From Bacillus sp. IITD106 (lineage in GTDB: Bacteria; Bacillota; Bacilli; Bacillales; Bacillaceae_C): DNA of 64,000 bases. The notes under the pieces were generated by a model. That model did no database searches. It was not told the DNA's origin and saw only the letters and a program-made list of their open reading frames with translations. Below are positions 1-7,938 of this stretch, piece by piece. Position numbers and translations under genes: made by a program. The DNA lies in contig NZ_JAIAZY010000004.1 of NCBI RefSeq assembly GCF_019459225.1, forward strand, positions 101,200-165,199, given 5' to 3'. Numbering within the stretch: the first letter of the stretch is position 1; each line of letters starts with the position of its first letter.

Positions 1-1109
1 GTGGATGTCGCCAAAATATCAAGTTCTTCAGCTGAAACCTCTTCCCCGCGTTTATCAGAAAGATAGATTCCATCACTAATCAACATTGTTTGCAAAGCAA
101 TTTCCGCAGTTGGCAATAACTCCACCCTACCTTGAAGTGCAGCAATCCAATGATGCTGGGATGAATCGTAAGCGTCCTCATTTTCTCTTAAATAATGCCA
201 GCGGATATCCATTAAATCCAAATTAACCGTGCTATCCATATCCATATCACAAATAGTAGAATGGAAGCTAAATTGATTATGAGGTCCTTCCCCAAATACA
301 GGTAAGCGGATTCCTCCCTTTGAACCTAAAATACTAGGACCTTCAAAACTGCCTAAATGAACAGACCAAGATTCGATGATATCAAGCGTTAAATTGTTTT
401 CAAATTTAACGAAACCTAACGCCAGCTCTTCGACATCAAAGCCGCTCTCCTCACGTCTTTTTGGATCCATGTCCATCTCTTGGTACACTTTTCCGGAAAT
501 GCGAGTTGGAGTCGGTAAATCTAGCAAGTAAAGCATTTGCGCAATATGATAGACTCCCATATCAATAAGTGCGCCGCCGGTAGCGGTTTCTTTTTTCGTG
601 AAAAATTTCGTACCATAGCCGTCAACAAACGGACGATTTCTTCTCCTAAAGCCCGTTGAGCGAGCATGGTAGATATTCCCTAGTTTTCCCCCATCAATCA
701 AGGCTTTTGCTGCCTTTGTTTCTTTGCGATAAAGGGTTCCTAACTGAATATGAAGCATTTTTCCAGTTTCTTTTGCTGCTTCGACCATTCTTTTCCCATC
801 AAAATATGTGCCGGCAATTGGCTTTTCACAATATACATGCTTTCCAGCTTCTAATGCAGCGATCGTCATCGGCGCGTGAAAATTATTATGTAAGCATACA
901 TCCACCGCCTCAATATCATCTCTGCTTAAAAGCTCACGATAATCAGTGTACACACTTGGAATATTGTATTGTTCAGCCACTCTACGCGCTTCTTGTTCAT
1001 TTACGTCACATACCGCTACAATTTCCGCACCTGGGATGCTTGCATAGTTACTTAAGTGGGATTTTCCAATTTGTCCTACACCAATAACTCCTATTCGTAT
1101 CTTTCTCAT
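1..1109 (-). CDS. Gfo/Idh/MocA family sugar dehydrogenase, C-terminus cut off by window edge
   Basis: Predicted NAD(P)-dependent oxidoreductase acting on a sugar, inositol or related polyol in the cytoplasm. The N-terminus shows the Rossmann motif GVIGVGQIGKSH, and the family signature EKPIAG (Lys of EKP is the usual catalytic lysine) lies near residue 95, followed by the C-terminal substrate domain. The frame is open to base 1, so roughly 369 codons are visible and the stop lies outside. Two ATGs are in tandem (1112 and 1109); the second has the better distance (6 nt) from GGAGG. The gene lies 32 bp downstream of the sugar-phosphate isomerase on the same strand and is probably co-transcribed with it under the promoter at 2012-2039. 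The substrate cannot be read from sequence. Confidence 0.88.
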   Translation of the reverse strand, partial: MRKIRIGVIGVGQIGKSHLSNYASIPGAEIVAVCDVNEQEARRVAEQYNIPSVYTDYRELLSRDDIEAVDVCLHNNFHAPMTIAALEAGKHVYCEKPIAGTYFDGKRMVEAAKETGKMLHIQLGTLYRKETKAAKALIDGGKLGNIYHARSTGFRRRNRPFVDGYGTKFFTKKETATGGALIDMGVYHIAQMLYLLDLPTPTRISGKVYQEMDMDPKRREESGFDVEELALGFVKFENNLTLDIIESWSVHLGSFEGPSILGSKGGIRLPVFGEGPHNQFSFHSTICDMDMDSTVNLDLMDIRWHYLRENEDAYDSSQHHWIAALQGRVELLPTAEIALQTMLISDGIYLSDKRGEEVSAEELDILATS

Positions 1110-1141
1110 CATATCCCTCCAATTCTATTCATCCATCAATC

Positions 1142-1948
1142 TTATAGAGTTGCTAAAAGACGTTTTACCGTTCCTAATATCCATTCAATCTCAACATATT
1201 GATTTTTATCAGCATTATATTCAATTCCCCAATACCCATCGAAGCCATTTTCTTGCAGCATACGAATTTTATCTTGAGCATTTTCCGCTACGGCCGTTCT
1301 TGCATCAAAATGCGTGTGACATACCCATGGCGCTACCATTTCATCGCCATTTTCTGCCTCTTCTTTCCATCTGCCAATATGGAGAAGGATTCCAAAGTTC
1401 GGATGATCAACCGCTTCAGCGATTTTTTTCATTTGGACAGGGCTCAAGGAAGGTCCAATATGATTTTCAGGTCCAACTGTATAGCCGTTTTGCGCGCCAC
1501 GCTCACAATATTCTCTATAGCGTTTTACGATATATTCAAATTGCTCATCTGTCATATTCATGTCAAAAGCAGGATCATTGCCAAATACACCGCCTGTATC
1601 GATACGCACCGTTTTGGCACCGAGAATTTCCGCAGCTTTTAGGTGACCTAAAGCATTTTGATATAGTTGTTCACGCTTATCTGGGTCGGCGTCCCAAATA
1701 TGAGCACCATCAATCGCATAGTTGATTAATGTGAGGCCTTTTTCGTCCATAGCTTCACGTACTTTTTTCAAAAATTCCTCATCCGGCACTCTTGAAAAAT
1801 CCGGTTCACCAATCGTAAATTGCCCGTTCCAAATATCCACTGTGTCTAATCCATAACGATATTTCACCGACTCCAAATACCCGAAAATATCCATTTTCCC
1901 CTCTAGAAACGTGTTGAAGAAAGAATAACCACCAATTGAAATCTTCAC
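1142..1948 (-). CDS. Sugar phosphate isomerase/epimerase (xylose-isomerase-like TIM barrel)
   Basis: Cytosolic TIM-barrel enzyme of the AP-endonuclease-2/IolE-like family (268 aa), which isomerises or epimerises sugars and inositol derivatives using a divalent metal. Family-like features seen are the N-terminal KISIGGYSF strand, the conserved GPENH in the middle (probable metal-binding Glu/His), HTHFDAR (metal ligands) and a C-terminal GIEYN. It is the first gene of a two-gene operon with the Gfo/Idh/MocA dehydrogenase, a pairing common in inositol and rare-sugar catabolism. GGGAGG precedes the ATG by 8 nt. A -35/-10 pair with an overlapping dyad lies upstream (2007-2039), and the ROK regulator next door is the likely controller. 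The exact substrate is unknown. Confidence 0.85.
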   Translation of the reverse strand: MKISIGGYSFFNTFLEGKMDIFGYLESVKYRYGLDTVDIWNGQFTIGEPDFSRVPDEEFLKKVREAMDEKGLTLINYAIDGAHIWDADPDKREQLYQNALGHLKAAEILGAKTVRIDTGGVFGNDPAFDMNMTDEQFEYIVKRYREYCERGAQNGYTVGPENHIGPSLSPVQMKKIAEAVDHPNFGILLHIGRWKEEAENGDEMVAPWVCHTHFDARTAVAENAQDKIRMLQENGFDGYWGIEYNADKNQYVEIEWILGTVKRLLATL

Positions 1949-2006
1949 TTGTAAAAACCTCCCTGGACTTTGCTTGAATTAATTATTCCAGTGGATGAAA
2001 TAATTA

Positions 2007-2039
2007 ACCATATTATATCATTATGGTCGAATTAATCAA
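2007..2039 (-). promoter_or_regulatory. Promoter with overlapping dyad, probable ROK operator
   Basis: On the minus strand a TTGATT box (2034-2039) and a TATAAT box (2012-2017) are 16 bp apart, pointing into the isomerase/dehydrogenase operon. The dyad ACCATA-N9-TATGGT (2007-2012 and 2022-2027) covers the -10 box and part of the spacer, which suits a repressor that blocks RNA polymerase. The adjacent ROK gene makes it the best candidate ligand; that link is inference. Confidence 0.5.
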
Positions 2040-2068
2040 TATATTTCGAGAATTGAAACGTTCTCTAA

Positions 2069-3190
2069 TCACTGGATTGTTTTCGTTCTAAACATTTGAT
2101 GGAGACCAAGTGTTGCCGCTCCAATGGCGGGTCCATAGTCCTTCCAAAAAGAAACTTTAACAGTTGTTGGCTCTTTCGCTACTTCATATTGATGAATACG
2201 TGTAATCAAAAGGTTAGAAAGTTCCTCATTAGAAGCAACCCAACCACTAATGATTAATTGCTCAGGATTCATCAATTGAAGAACATTGCCACAATATTTA
2301 GCTATATTCTGTATTACTTTATCTAAATCATCCTTAAATGGCTCTTTCCCTTCTAAAGCAAGCTGAACATATTTATCGATGGCGGCTTCCGGTTCATCAG
2401 ACTTAAGATCTTTTGGATATTGCGTCTTCAATCTTTGGGCCAATTTGTCGATACCATATTCATAAAAGTCTCCTATTTTTCCAGCCTGATTTGTGGCCCC
2501 GCGATAAATTTGGTTATTAATGACAAAACCGGCTCCAATACCATAATCGACGAGGATGTAAACAATTGTTTCTTTTCCTTTTGCCGCACCACTGAATCGT
2601 TCGGCAAAGCTTGCAGCTTCAATATCATTTACTAGATGAATCGGGATATCGAACTTCTCAGTAAGCAATGGTTTTAACGGAAAATCTCTTATCTGTAAGT
2701 ATTTTGACCCCAACACTGTTTCTTCTTTTTCATCAAGTATTCCAGGAACGGAAATACCGGTCCACTTAATTAAGCTACGATCCACACCTTGTTTTTTAAT
2801 GAATGATTCTATTGTCTTTGGGAGTTTCTCACGCAAGGACTTCTCCCCGATAAAACTATCAAGCTTATCCATTGAAATCACTTCTCCGCGCAAATTCAGC
2901 AGGACAAACCTTGAAGATGCTTTTGATAAATCAACGCCCACAACATAACCATTATTGGCGTTAATTTCAAGCATCGTCATTTTTCGCCCAACTCCCGAAC
3001 CAGATGTACCCGTTTCGTGAATGATTCCTTCATTCATGATTTCCTCCACTAATACAGAGACCGTAGTTGGGCTTAGCTTAGTAAGTCTCGCTAACTCTAC
3101 TCTTGAAATCGGACCATGTAAATAAATAAGATTTAATAAAAGGGATTTATTAATCTCCCTTAACATTTGTTGATTGCCCCTGATCTTCAT
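2069..3190 (-). CDS. ROK family transcriptional regulator
   Basis: DNA-binding repressor of the NagC/XylR (ROK) family, 373 aa from the ATG at 3190 (AAGGTG six nt upstream; an in-frame GTG at 3199 is badly placed). Residues about 10-75 form a winged helix-turn-helix (ISRVELARLTKLSPTTVS), followed by a ROK sugar-kinase-like domain with GVDLSK and a DYGIGAGFVI segment. Oddity: the usual ROK zinc motif CxCGxxGC is absent, replaced near residue 240 by a GKIGDFYEYG stretch, while both other ROK proteins in this window retain it. It probably senses a sugar and controls the adjacent isomerase/dehydrogenase operon. Confidence 0.88.
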   Translation of the reverse strand: MKIRGNQQMLREINKSLLLNLIYLHGPISRVELARLTKLSPTTVSVLVEEIMNEGIIHETGTSGSGVGRKMTMLEINANNGYVVGVDLSKASSRFVLLNLRGEVISMDKLDSFIGEKSLREKLPKTIESFIKKQGVDRSLIKWTGISVPGILDEKEETVLGSKYLQIRDFPLKPLLTEKFDIPIHLVNDIEAASFAERFSGAAKGKETIVYILVDYGIGAGFVINNQIYRGATNQAGKIGDFYEYGIDKLAQRLKTQYPKDLKSDEPEAAIDKYVQLALEGKEPFKDDLDKVIQNIAKYCGNVLQLMNPEQLIISGWVASNEELSNLLITRIHQYEVAKEPTTVKVSFWKDYGPAIGAATLGLHQMFRTKTIQ

Positions 3191-3310
3191 CCTACACACC
3201 TTCTAAAATATTTTATGTAAAATTATTGTGGTTATGGAAGTTTGTACTCTTATTATACATGATACAAGGAAATATTAACTTCTTCGTTTGAGCGTATTGT
3301 AACAACGGTA

Positions 3311-3373
3311 ATCAGTTGGGGTTATTCGTGAATCAGAGTGGAATTCGCGATTAAAATTGGAATCCGATTGAGT
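3311..3373. repeat. Degenerate 21-bp tandem repeat, three units
   Basis: Three consecutive 21-bp units beginning at 3311, 3332 and 3353 share the pattern ATCAG..TGG..TT..YGAT, with considerable drift. The array lies between the ROK gene start and the terminator of the cell-wall recycling operon and has no coding frame of its own. Its period equals that of the clearer array at 49572-49697. Confidence 0.4.
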
Positions 3374-3410
3374 GATTGTTGAAATTTTTTAGGAATTGAT
3401 GAAAACTCGA

Positions 3411-3437
3411 TAAAAAAACAGACCCACTTGAGTCTGC
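3411..3437 (-). terminator. Intrinsic terminator of the amino-sugar recycling operon
   Basis: On the minus strand the stem CAGACTC/GGGTCTG is followed by a run of seven T residues. It begins directly after the stop codon of the serine hydrolase. Confidence 0.8.
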
Positions 3438-3438
3438 G

Positions 3439-4482
3439 TTAAATCTGTGCCCGTATTAAGTTATGCAGCCTTGGTCTCAACCTTAAGATTCCCTGCTGAT
3501 TTTTGGCATGTACTCGGTTTGTTAATAAAATGACGTGAAGCTGAATTTCTGGATCGAACCATATGCTAGTCCCGGTAAAACCGGTATGCCCGTATGATGA
3601 ATCAGAGAACAGGTCCCCGCAAGATAATTTTGGACTTTTCATTTGCCAGCCTAAGCCTCTTCCCTCTTCATCAAATGGGGTGAAATTCCTTTTAGAAAGT
3701 GCCAAAGCCGCTGGTGATATAATCTGCTTTCCTTTAAAGTTTCCACCATTTTCAATCATCTCGGCAAAATTGGCTAAATCTTTTAACGTTGAAAATAATC
3801 CGGCATGTCCACTTACTCCACCCATTGATTCGGCGTTTTCATCATGAACGATGCCATATTTGTAATCATTTCGTTTTTCACAGAATTCTGTTGCCGCAAA
3901 TCGTTCACGACCAAAAGGAAGATTAAACCCCGTTTCATTCATTTCTAATGGAGTTAGAATTTCTCTCGAAACATAGTCCGCAAACGGCTCATCTACCACT
4001 TTTTCAATTAATGACGCTAGTAAAATAAAACCTAAATCACTATAGACCACTTTTTGTCCGATTGGATTTCTAAGTTCCTCGGCACAGATTTTTTCAATGA
4101 TTTGTTCAGTGCTTAATCCGTCTTGGTAAAATGGTCGATGCGCAGGCAAACCTGAAGTATGCGTAAGTAAATGACGAATTCTCACCTCCTCTTTATCATT
4201 CACAGCGAACGAAGGGAAAAAGTGGGCAATGGAGTCGTCTAGTCGTATTTCACCTTTATCAAATAATTGTAAGGATGCAGTCATCGTTGTTACAATCTTA
4301 GTTAAAGAAGCAAGATCAAATACAGTGTCGAGCTGCATCGGTTCTTCGGTTGGCTCTAGAGTTCGATATCCGACTGCCTCTTCCAATACGTTTGTACCTT
4401 TATAAGAAACAGATATTGCGGCACCTGGAATGTTTTCCAATTCAATTTCTTTTTGTAGAAAATCGATGACTTTTTCTTTCAT
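3439..4482 (-). CDS. AmpC-like serine hydrolase (beta-lactamase fold), likely cell-wall related
   Basis: Serine hydrolase of the class C beta-lactamase/penicillin-binding fold, 347 aa. SxxK is seen as SLTK in DLASLTKIVTT near residue 60, a YSDLGF segment supplies the YxN-like position, and HTGFTGTS near the C-terminus replaces the KTG box. There is no signal peptide, so it probably acts in the cytoplasm. It is the last gene of an operon with AnmK and a BadF-type kinase, resembling the position of B. subtilis AmiE (YbbE) in the muramyl-peptide recycling cluster, so an amidase or esterase acting on cell-wall fragments is plausible. The ATG at 4482 is preferred over one at 4491 because the latter abuts the SD with no spacing. 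The function is inferred from context, not proved by motifs. Confidence 0.78.
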   Translation of the reverse strand: MKEKVIDFLQKEIELENIPGAAISVSYKGTNVLEEAVGYRTLEPTEEPMQLDTVFDLASLTKIVTTMTASLQLFDKGEIRLDDSIAHFFPSFAVNDKEEVRIRHLLTHTSGLPAHRPFYQDGLSTEQIIEKICAEELRNPIGQKVVYSDLGFILLASLIEKVVDEPFADYVSREILTPLEMNETGFNLPFGRERFAATEFCEKRNDYKYGIVHDENAESMGGVSGHAGLFSTLKDLANFAEMIENGGNFKGKQIISPAALALSKRNFTPFDEEGRGLGWQMKSPKLSCGDLFSDSSYGHTGFTGTSIWFDPEIQLHVILLTNRVHAKNQQGILRLRPRLHNLIRAQI

Positions 4483-4494
4483 GAATACCATCCC

Positions 4495-5448
4495 CTATAG
4501 TTTTTTGCGATATTTCCGATATTCTTTCCATATTTCGTATCCCATTTTTCCATAAAAATCTACGATAGCTGTCCAATCAATGGCTATTCGATTTATACCT
4601 CGACTTCGCAATGTGGAAATACCCGCGTTCACTGCTGCTAATCCGTATCCTTTGCCGCGCTCATCTGGATCAACACCTAAAGACCCGATCCCACCTAAAG
4701 GTTCGGAAAATAAAGGTGCCCAGTACACATTGGAATAAATAACAGGGGACTGATCATCATTGATTCTACAGAATCCAATGACTTTTCCCGCCTTTTTTAA
4801 AAGAACGAATTCCCTTCCTGTGCCTCCTTTTTGAAAATATCGAATGGTCTCATACTCCCATCTTCCTGGAAATACTCGATTCATAAAGTCCAACAATCCT
4901 TCTTTATCTTCTATCGTCGCAACCTTGATATCAACACCTTCTAATTGGGGCATTTCCGATTTTATGGAAGGATCATAATTTGCCAGTAAATCATACTCAT
5001 TGCCTATATATGTATAGCCTCTTCGTTCAAACCATTTGGCACTCTTTTCATACTCTGCCGGAATACTTGGGAAGTAATGTAAAGGATCGGAGCCAAGCAA
5101 AATTTCCTTTGCTCCATCAGCTTTTAGCGCATTTTCAGCCTTTTCAAGCAGAAGTGAACCTATCCCTTTGTTACTCTCCTTTTCACTTACTACTAAAACT
5201 TGAATCCAGCCGTAATCAGTGGGCATTGGTACCGGAGTCGGATCTTGCCAGCGCTTACTAATGATGAAGCCGATTATATGATTTTCATTATCTAACGCCA
5301 TCCACGATCCGGGAAGGAACAAATTCTCATCCTCAAAAGTATTTTGGATAAATAACTCTTTCCGCATTGGAAACTCTGCGGAAAATTCATTATTCCATAA
5401 TTCTACTAATTCATTGATTCTATTTTTATTGAGTTCAATGATTCTCAT
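4495..5448 (-). CDS. Tandem double GNAT N-acetyltransferase
   Basis: Protein of 317 aa with two GNAT folds. The first (about residues 1-150) contains a VLVVSEKESNKGIGSLLL acetyl-CoA loop, and the second (about 175-317) contains LGVDPDERGKGYGLAAV. Q/R-x-x-G-x-G/A motifs are visible in both. It overlaps anmK by 4 bp and precedes the serine hydrolase by 12 bp, so it is translationally coupled in the recycling operon. A GNAT in this place could N-acetylate an amino sugar such as glucosamine or de-N-acetylated muramic acid before phosphorylation. That is inference; the substrate of GNAT proteins cannot be read from sequence. Confidence 0.85.
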   Translation of the reverse strand: MRIIELNKNRINELVELWNNEFSAEFPMRKELFIQNTFEDENLFLPGSWMALDNENHIIGFIISKRWQDPTPVPMPTDYGWIQVLVVSEKESNKGIGSLLLEKAENALKADGAKEILLGSDPLHYFPSIPAEYEKSAKWFERRGYTYIGNEYDLLANYDPSIKSEMPQLEGVDIKVATIEDKEGLLDFMNRVFPGRWEYETIRYFQKGGTGREFVLLKKAGKVIGFCRINDDQSPVIYSNVYWAPLFSEPLGGIGSLGVDPDERGKGYGLAAVNAGISTLRSRGINRIAIDWTAIVDFYGKMGYEIWKEYRKYRKKL

Positions 5449-6620
5449 AAATAACCTCCAATTAAATTTCTACCGTTAGGCGGAAGGGTGATGGAACCAA
5501 GTATAACTGCATTTTTAGCTCCTGTTGCCCTTGGAACATTTGATGACTTTCCGTTCATTGTTTCATTACCTAGGATTGCGAATGCAATCGCTTCCTTTGC
5601 TTCCGATGAAAAGCCGATATCTTCTTGAGTCAATACCGAAAGATTTGGTAATAGTTCCTTAATCATCTGTAATAATGATTGGTTATATCCGCCGCCTCCC
5701 CCGACGATCATTTCATCAAGGTCAGTAGTCGGAAAAACAAATCGCTTATATGAATCCGCAATAGAGAGTGCGGTAAAATATGTAGCCGTTGCAATCAGAT
5801 CATCAGCAGGTAGATGTCCGTAAACTTCAAGAATTTGCTTTGTAAATTGCGAACCAAATAGTTCACGACCCGTCGATTTCGGCGGTGTCATTTTGAAAAA
5901 TTCCACATTCAACCACGATTGAGCAACTTCTTTATGTACACTTCCTTTAGAAGCCCATTTCCCATCTTGATCAAAAGGTTCGCCCTTCAGTATTTTACAA
6001 AGTTCATCGATCACCATATTCCCTGGCCCCGTATCAAAAGCGACAATATCATCCAATGTTGCTTGTTTCGGGATAACGGTTACATTTCCAATCCCGCCGA
6101 TATTTTGCAGCGCTCGTCCCTTTGAATCGCTGCGGTATAATAGATAGTCTGCATAAGGAACAAGTGGTGCCCCTTCTCCACCAGCAGCCATGTCCATCGA
6201 TCTAAAATTAGAAATGACTTTTGTGCCAGTTTGATAGGCAATGACAGCAGGTTCACCTATTTGCAATGTCGATTTCGCAAGACCTCCATCTTCCTTAGGG
6301 ATATGATAAATCGTCTGTCCGTGTGAAGCGATGAAGTCTAAAGCGCTAAGCGGCACATTTGCTTTTTTGCATACCACTTTTACAGCATCTGCAAATAAAT
6401 AGCCTAATTTAAAATTTAGGCTGCATACTAAAGCTGAATTTGAATCTTTTACATCCATGCATTGTAATATTTCTTCCGCTATATCCGATGTAAAGGGCAA
6501 TGTAATGTATTCTATTAATTCAACTTCCGTATTAACGCCGAATCCTCTTAATCTCACAAGTGCTGCATCAATTCCATCAACAGATGTGCCTGACATTAAA
6601 CCGACCGCGAGCTTTTCCAT
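5445..6620 (-). CDS. anmK: Anhydro-N-acetylmuramic acid kinase
   Basis: AnmK cleaves the 1,6-anhydro ring of anhydroMurNAc and phosphorylates it to MurNAc-6-phosphate using ATP, a cytosolic step of murein recycling. The signature GLMSGTSVDGID is at residues 7-18, ASHGQTIYHIP near 96-106, the catalytic-type DTGPGN near 192, and MIVGGGGGYN in the C-terminal ATPase half. Its length of 391 aa is normal for the family. It overlaps the GNAT downstream by 4 bp and lies 4 bp after the BadF-type kinase. The etherase MurQ, which uses the product, is not in the window. The start ATG at 6620 is embedded just after the stop of the upstream gene. Confidence 0.93.
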   Translation of the reverse strand: MEKLAVGLMSGTSVDGIDAALVRLRGFGVNTEVELIEYITLPFTSDIAEEILQCMDVKDSNSALVCSLNFKLGYLFADAVKVVCKKANVPLSALDFIASHGQTIYHIPKEDGGLAKSTLQIGEPAVIAYQTGTKVISNFRSMDMAAGGEGAPLVPYADYLLYRSDSKGRALQNIGGIGNVTVIPKQATLDDIVAFDTGPGNMVIDELCKILKGEPFDQDGKWASKGSVHKEVAQSWLNVEFFKMTPPKSTGRELFGSQFTKQILEVYGHLPADDLIATATYFTALSIADSYKRFVFPTTDLDEMIVGGGGGYNQSLLQMIKELLPNLSVLTQEDIGFSSEAKEAIAFAILGNETMNGKSSNVPRATGAKNAVILGSITLPPNGRNLIGGYL

Positions 6621-6624
6621 ACCA

Positions 6625-7527
6625 TCATCCCTCTTTTACATATAATTTCGCAGCAGACAATGCTCCAATAGCAGGTGTAGCGTCATTTCTTATGAATTCT
6701 ACTTTGCCAACAAGGTTTTGTAGAGTTGCCTCAAATTCCGCTTTGACGTATGGGTTTTTTTCTAATAAAGAGCCCTTGCATCCGACTTTCAAAGGCTGCT
6801 CCATTTCTAATTTCTTAAATAATGAATACGTTTGATTTGCAAGTTCAACGCCAGCATCAAGGAAGTATTTTTTGGCGTCTTTATCTCCTCTCTCCGCCTC
6901 TGCAAATAGGAAAGACGATACTGAAGCAATCTCTCCTTTAGGAGCATTATAGATGAAACCTTTTAGCCCATCTGCCGAAGTGATTCCTAATTCTCGCATT
7001 AGCGCATGAGAAAGTGGAGAATATGGCAGCCCTTCATCCGCTTCTTTCGTTATTTTTCGAAAAGCTTGAATGGCAATATCGTAGGCACTTCCGAAATCTC
7101 CTAAAATATGACCCCATCCACCAGAATAGCCTTCTTTTTCACCATTTCTTCCGTAGGAAATGGAACCCGTCCCCGCAATTGTTAAAATACCATTTTGCTC
7201 GTCCAATAGAGCGTGATAAGCAAGGACAGCATCGTTGACAAAAATGGCAGGGATGTTTGTTTTTTCTGAAAAGAATTCTGCAAAACGTTTACGATTACCC
7301 TCTGCTTCAATTCCCGCGATCCCAGCAACAATAGCTGAACATTTATTTCCAAATTTGCTATTTAAACATGCGGACACCGCTTTCCAAACATTCTCCAATG
7401 CTTCACTAAAATTGACATTTGGATTTCCATATCCGGTTTCAACTTGGTATAAAATATTTTTATTAGTATTTATGATTAATCCAGTCGTCTTTGTCCCACC
7501 TGCATCAATTCCAATTGTATAGGACAT
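6625..7527 (-). CDS. BadF/BadG-type N-acetyl amino sugar kinase (MurK-like)
   Basis: ATP-dependent sugar kinase of the BadF/BadG/BcrA/BcrD ASKHA family, 300 aa. It has the phosphate-1 loop DAGGTKTTG at 7-15, a central VAGIAGIE, TIAGTGSISYG (phosphate 2) and GGWGHILGDFGSAYDI, typical of GlcNAc kinases. Clostridium acetobutylicum MurK, of this family, phosphorylates MurNAc and GlcNAc; the adjacency to anmK supports the same role here. Three in-frame ATGs lie close together; the one at 7527 has GGGGG six nt upstream and is preferred. It is the first gene of the four-gene operon, with a promoter at 7564-7593. Confidence 0.85.
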   Translation of the reverse strand: MSYTIGIDAGGTKTTGLIINTNKNILYQVETGYGNPNVNFSEALENVWKAVSACLNSKFGNKCSAIVAGIAGIEAEGNRKRFAEFFSEKTNIPAIFVNDAVLAYHALLDEQNGILTIAGTGSISYGRNGEKEGYSGGWGHILGDFGSAYDIAIQAFRKITKEADEGLPYSPLSHALMRELGITSADGLKGFIYNAPKGEIASVSSFLFAEAERGDKDAKKYFLDAGVELANQTYSLFKKLEMEQPLKVGCKGSLLEKNPYVKAEFEATLQNLVGKVEFIRNDATPAIGALSAAKLYVKEG

Positions 7528-7563
7528 CCCCATCCCCCTCGCCATAAAATATTATTTCCAAAT

Positions 7564-7593
7564 ATATTATTACTATATAAAATTAAATTTCAA
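7564..7593 (-). promoter_or_regulatory. Candidate sigma-A promoter of the recycling operon
   Basis: Minus-strand TTGAAA (7588-7593) and TAATAT (7564-7569) are separated by 18 bp, upstream of the kinase gene. No clear operator or cre site was recognised around it. Confidence 0.45.
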
Positions 7594-7629
7594 CTATAAT
7601 TTTATCTTCGAATGATGCATGAATCAACA

Positions 7630-7662
7630 TAAAAATAAAAGAAGGCACAAAGATTGCGCCTT
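7630..7662 (-). terminator. Intrinsic terminator of the 61-aa coiled-coil gene
   Basis: The minus-strand stem AAGGCGCAA/TTGTGCCTT with a 3-4 nt loop is followed by CTTTTATTTTT. It lies 12 bp past the stop codon. Confidence 0.8.
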
Positions 7663-7673
7663 GTATTGTATCA

Positions 7674-7859
7674 TTATTTATTTTCTAGCTCAGTCAGTCT
7701 GCGATTTAGATCCTGCAGTTCCCGTTCGATTCCTTCCAATTGCTTTTCTAATGGATGAAGATTGCCTTTGACAAATTCAAGTTTTTCTAAATCATGCTGT
7801 AGTCTCACATAATCCGCTTTGAGATCCTCTATCTTATATTGAATTTCCTTTTTGGTCAT
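7674..7859 (-). CDS. Small coiled-coil protein, SE1832-like
   Basis: A 61-aa, highly charged, almost wholly helical protein with heptad-like leucines (LKADYVRLQHDLEKLE, then ELQDLNRRLTELE) and no membrane segment. It resembles the small Firmicute SE1832 family by length and pattern, which I recall rather than can test. The ATG at 7859 is chosen because AAGGTGA lies six nt upstream; a GTG nine bases earlier belongs to that SD. It is monocistronic with its own terminator and divergent from the kinase-like gene at 7939. Function unknown. Confidence 0.8.
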   Translation of the reverse strand: MTKKEIQYKIEDLKADYVRLQHDLEKLEFVKGNLHPLEKQLEGIERELQDLNRRLTELENK

Positions 7860-7938
7860 GTTTATCACCTTCTTACATCCAGAATGGTAAAATCATAACA
7901 TACATACAGAAAGTTATCGAAGAAACAGGAGGAATATC

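Noticed and set aside
3439..4482. Beta-lactamase resistance gene
   Set aside because: No signal peptide, and the operon context points to cell-wall recycling.
7860..7868. GTG start for the small coiled-coil gene
   Set aside because: The GTG is part of the AAGGTGA ribosome site for the ATG at 7859.
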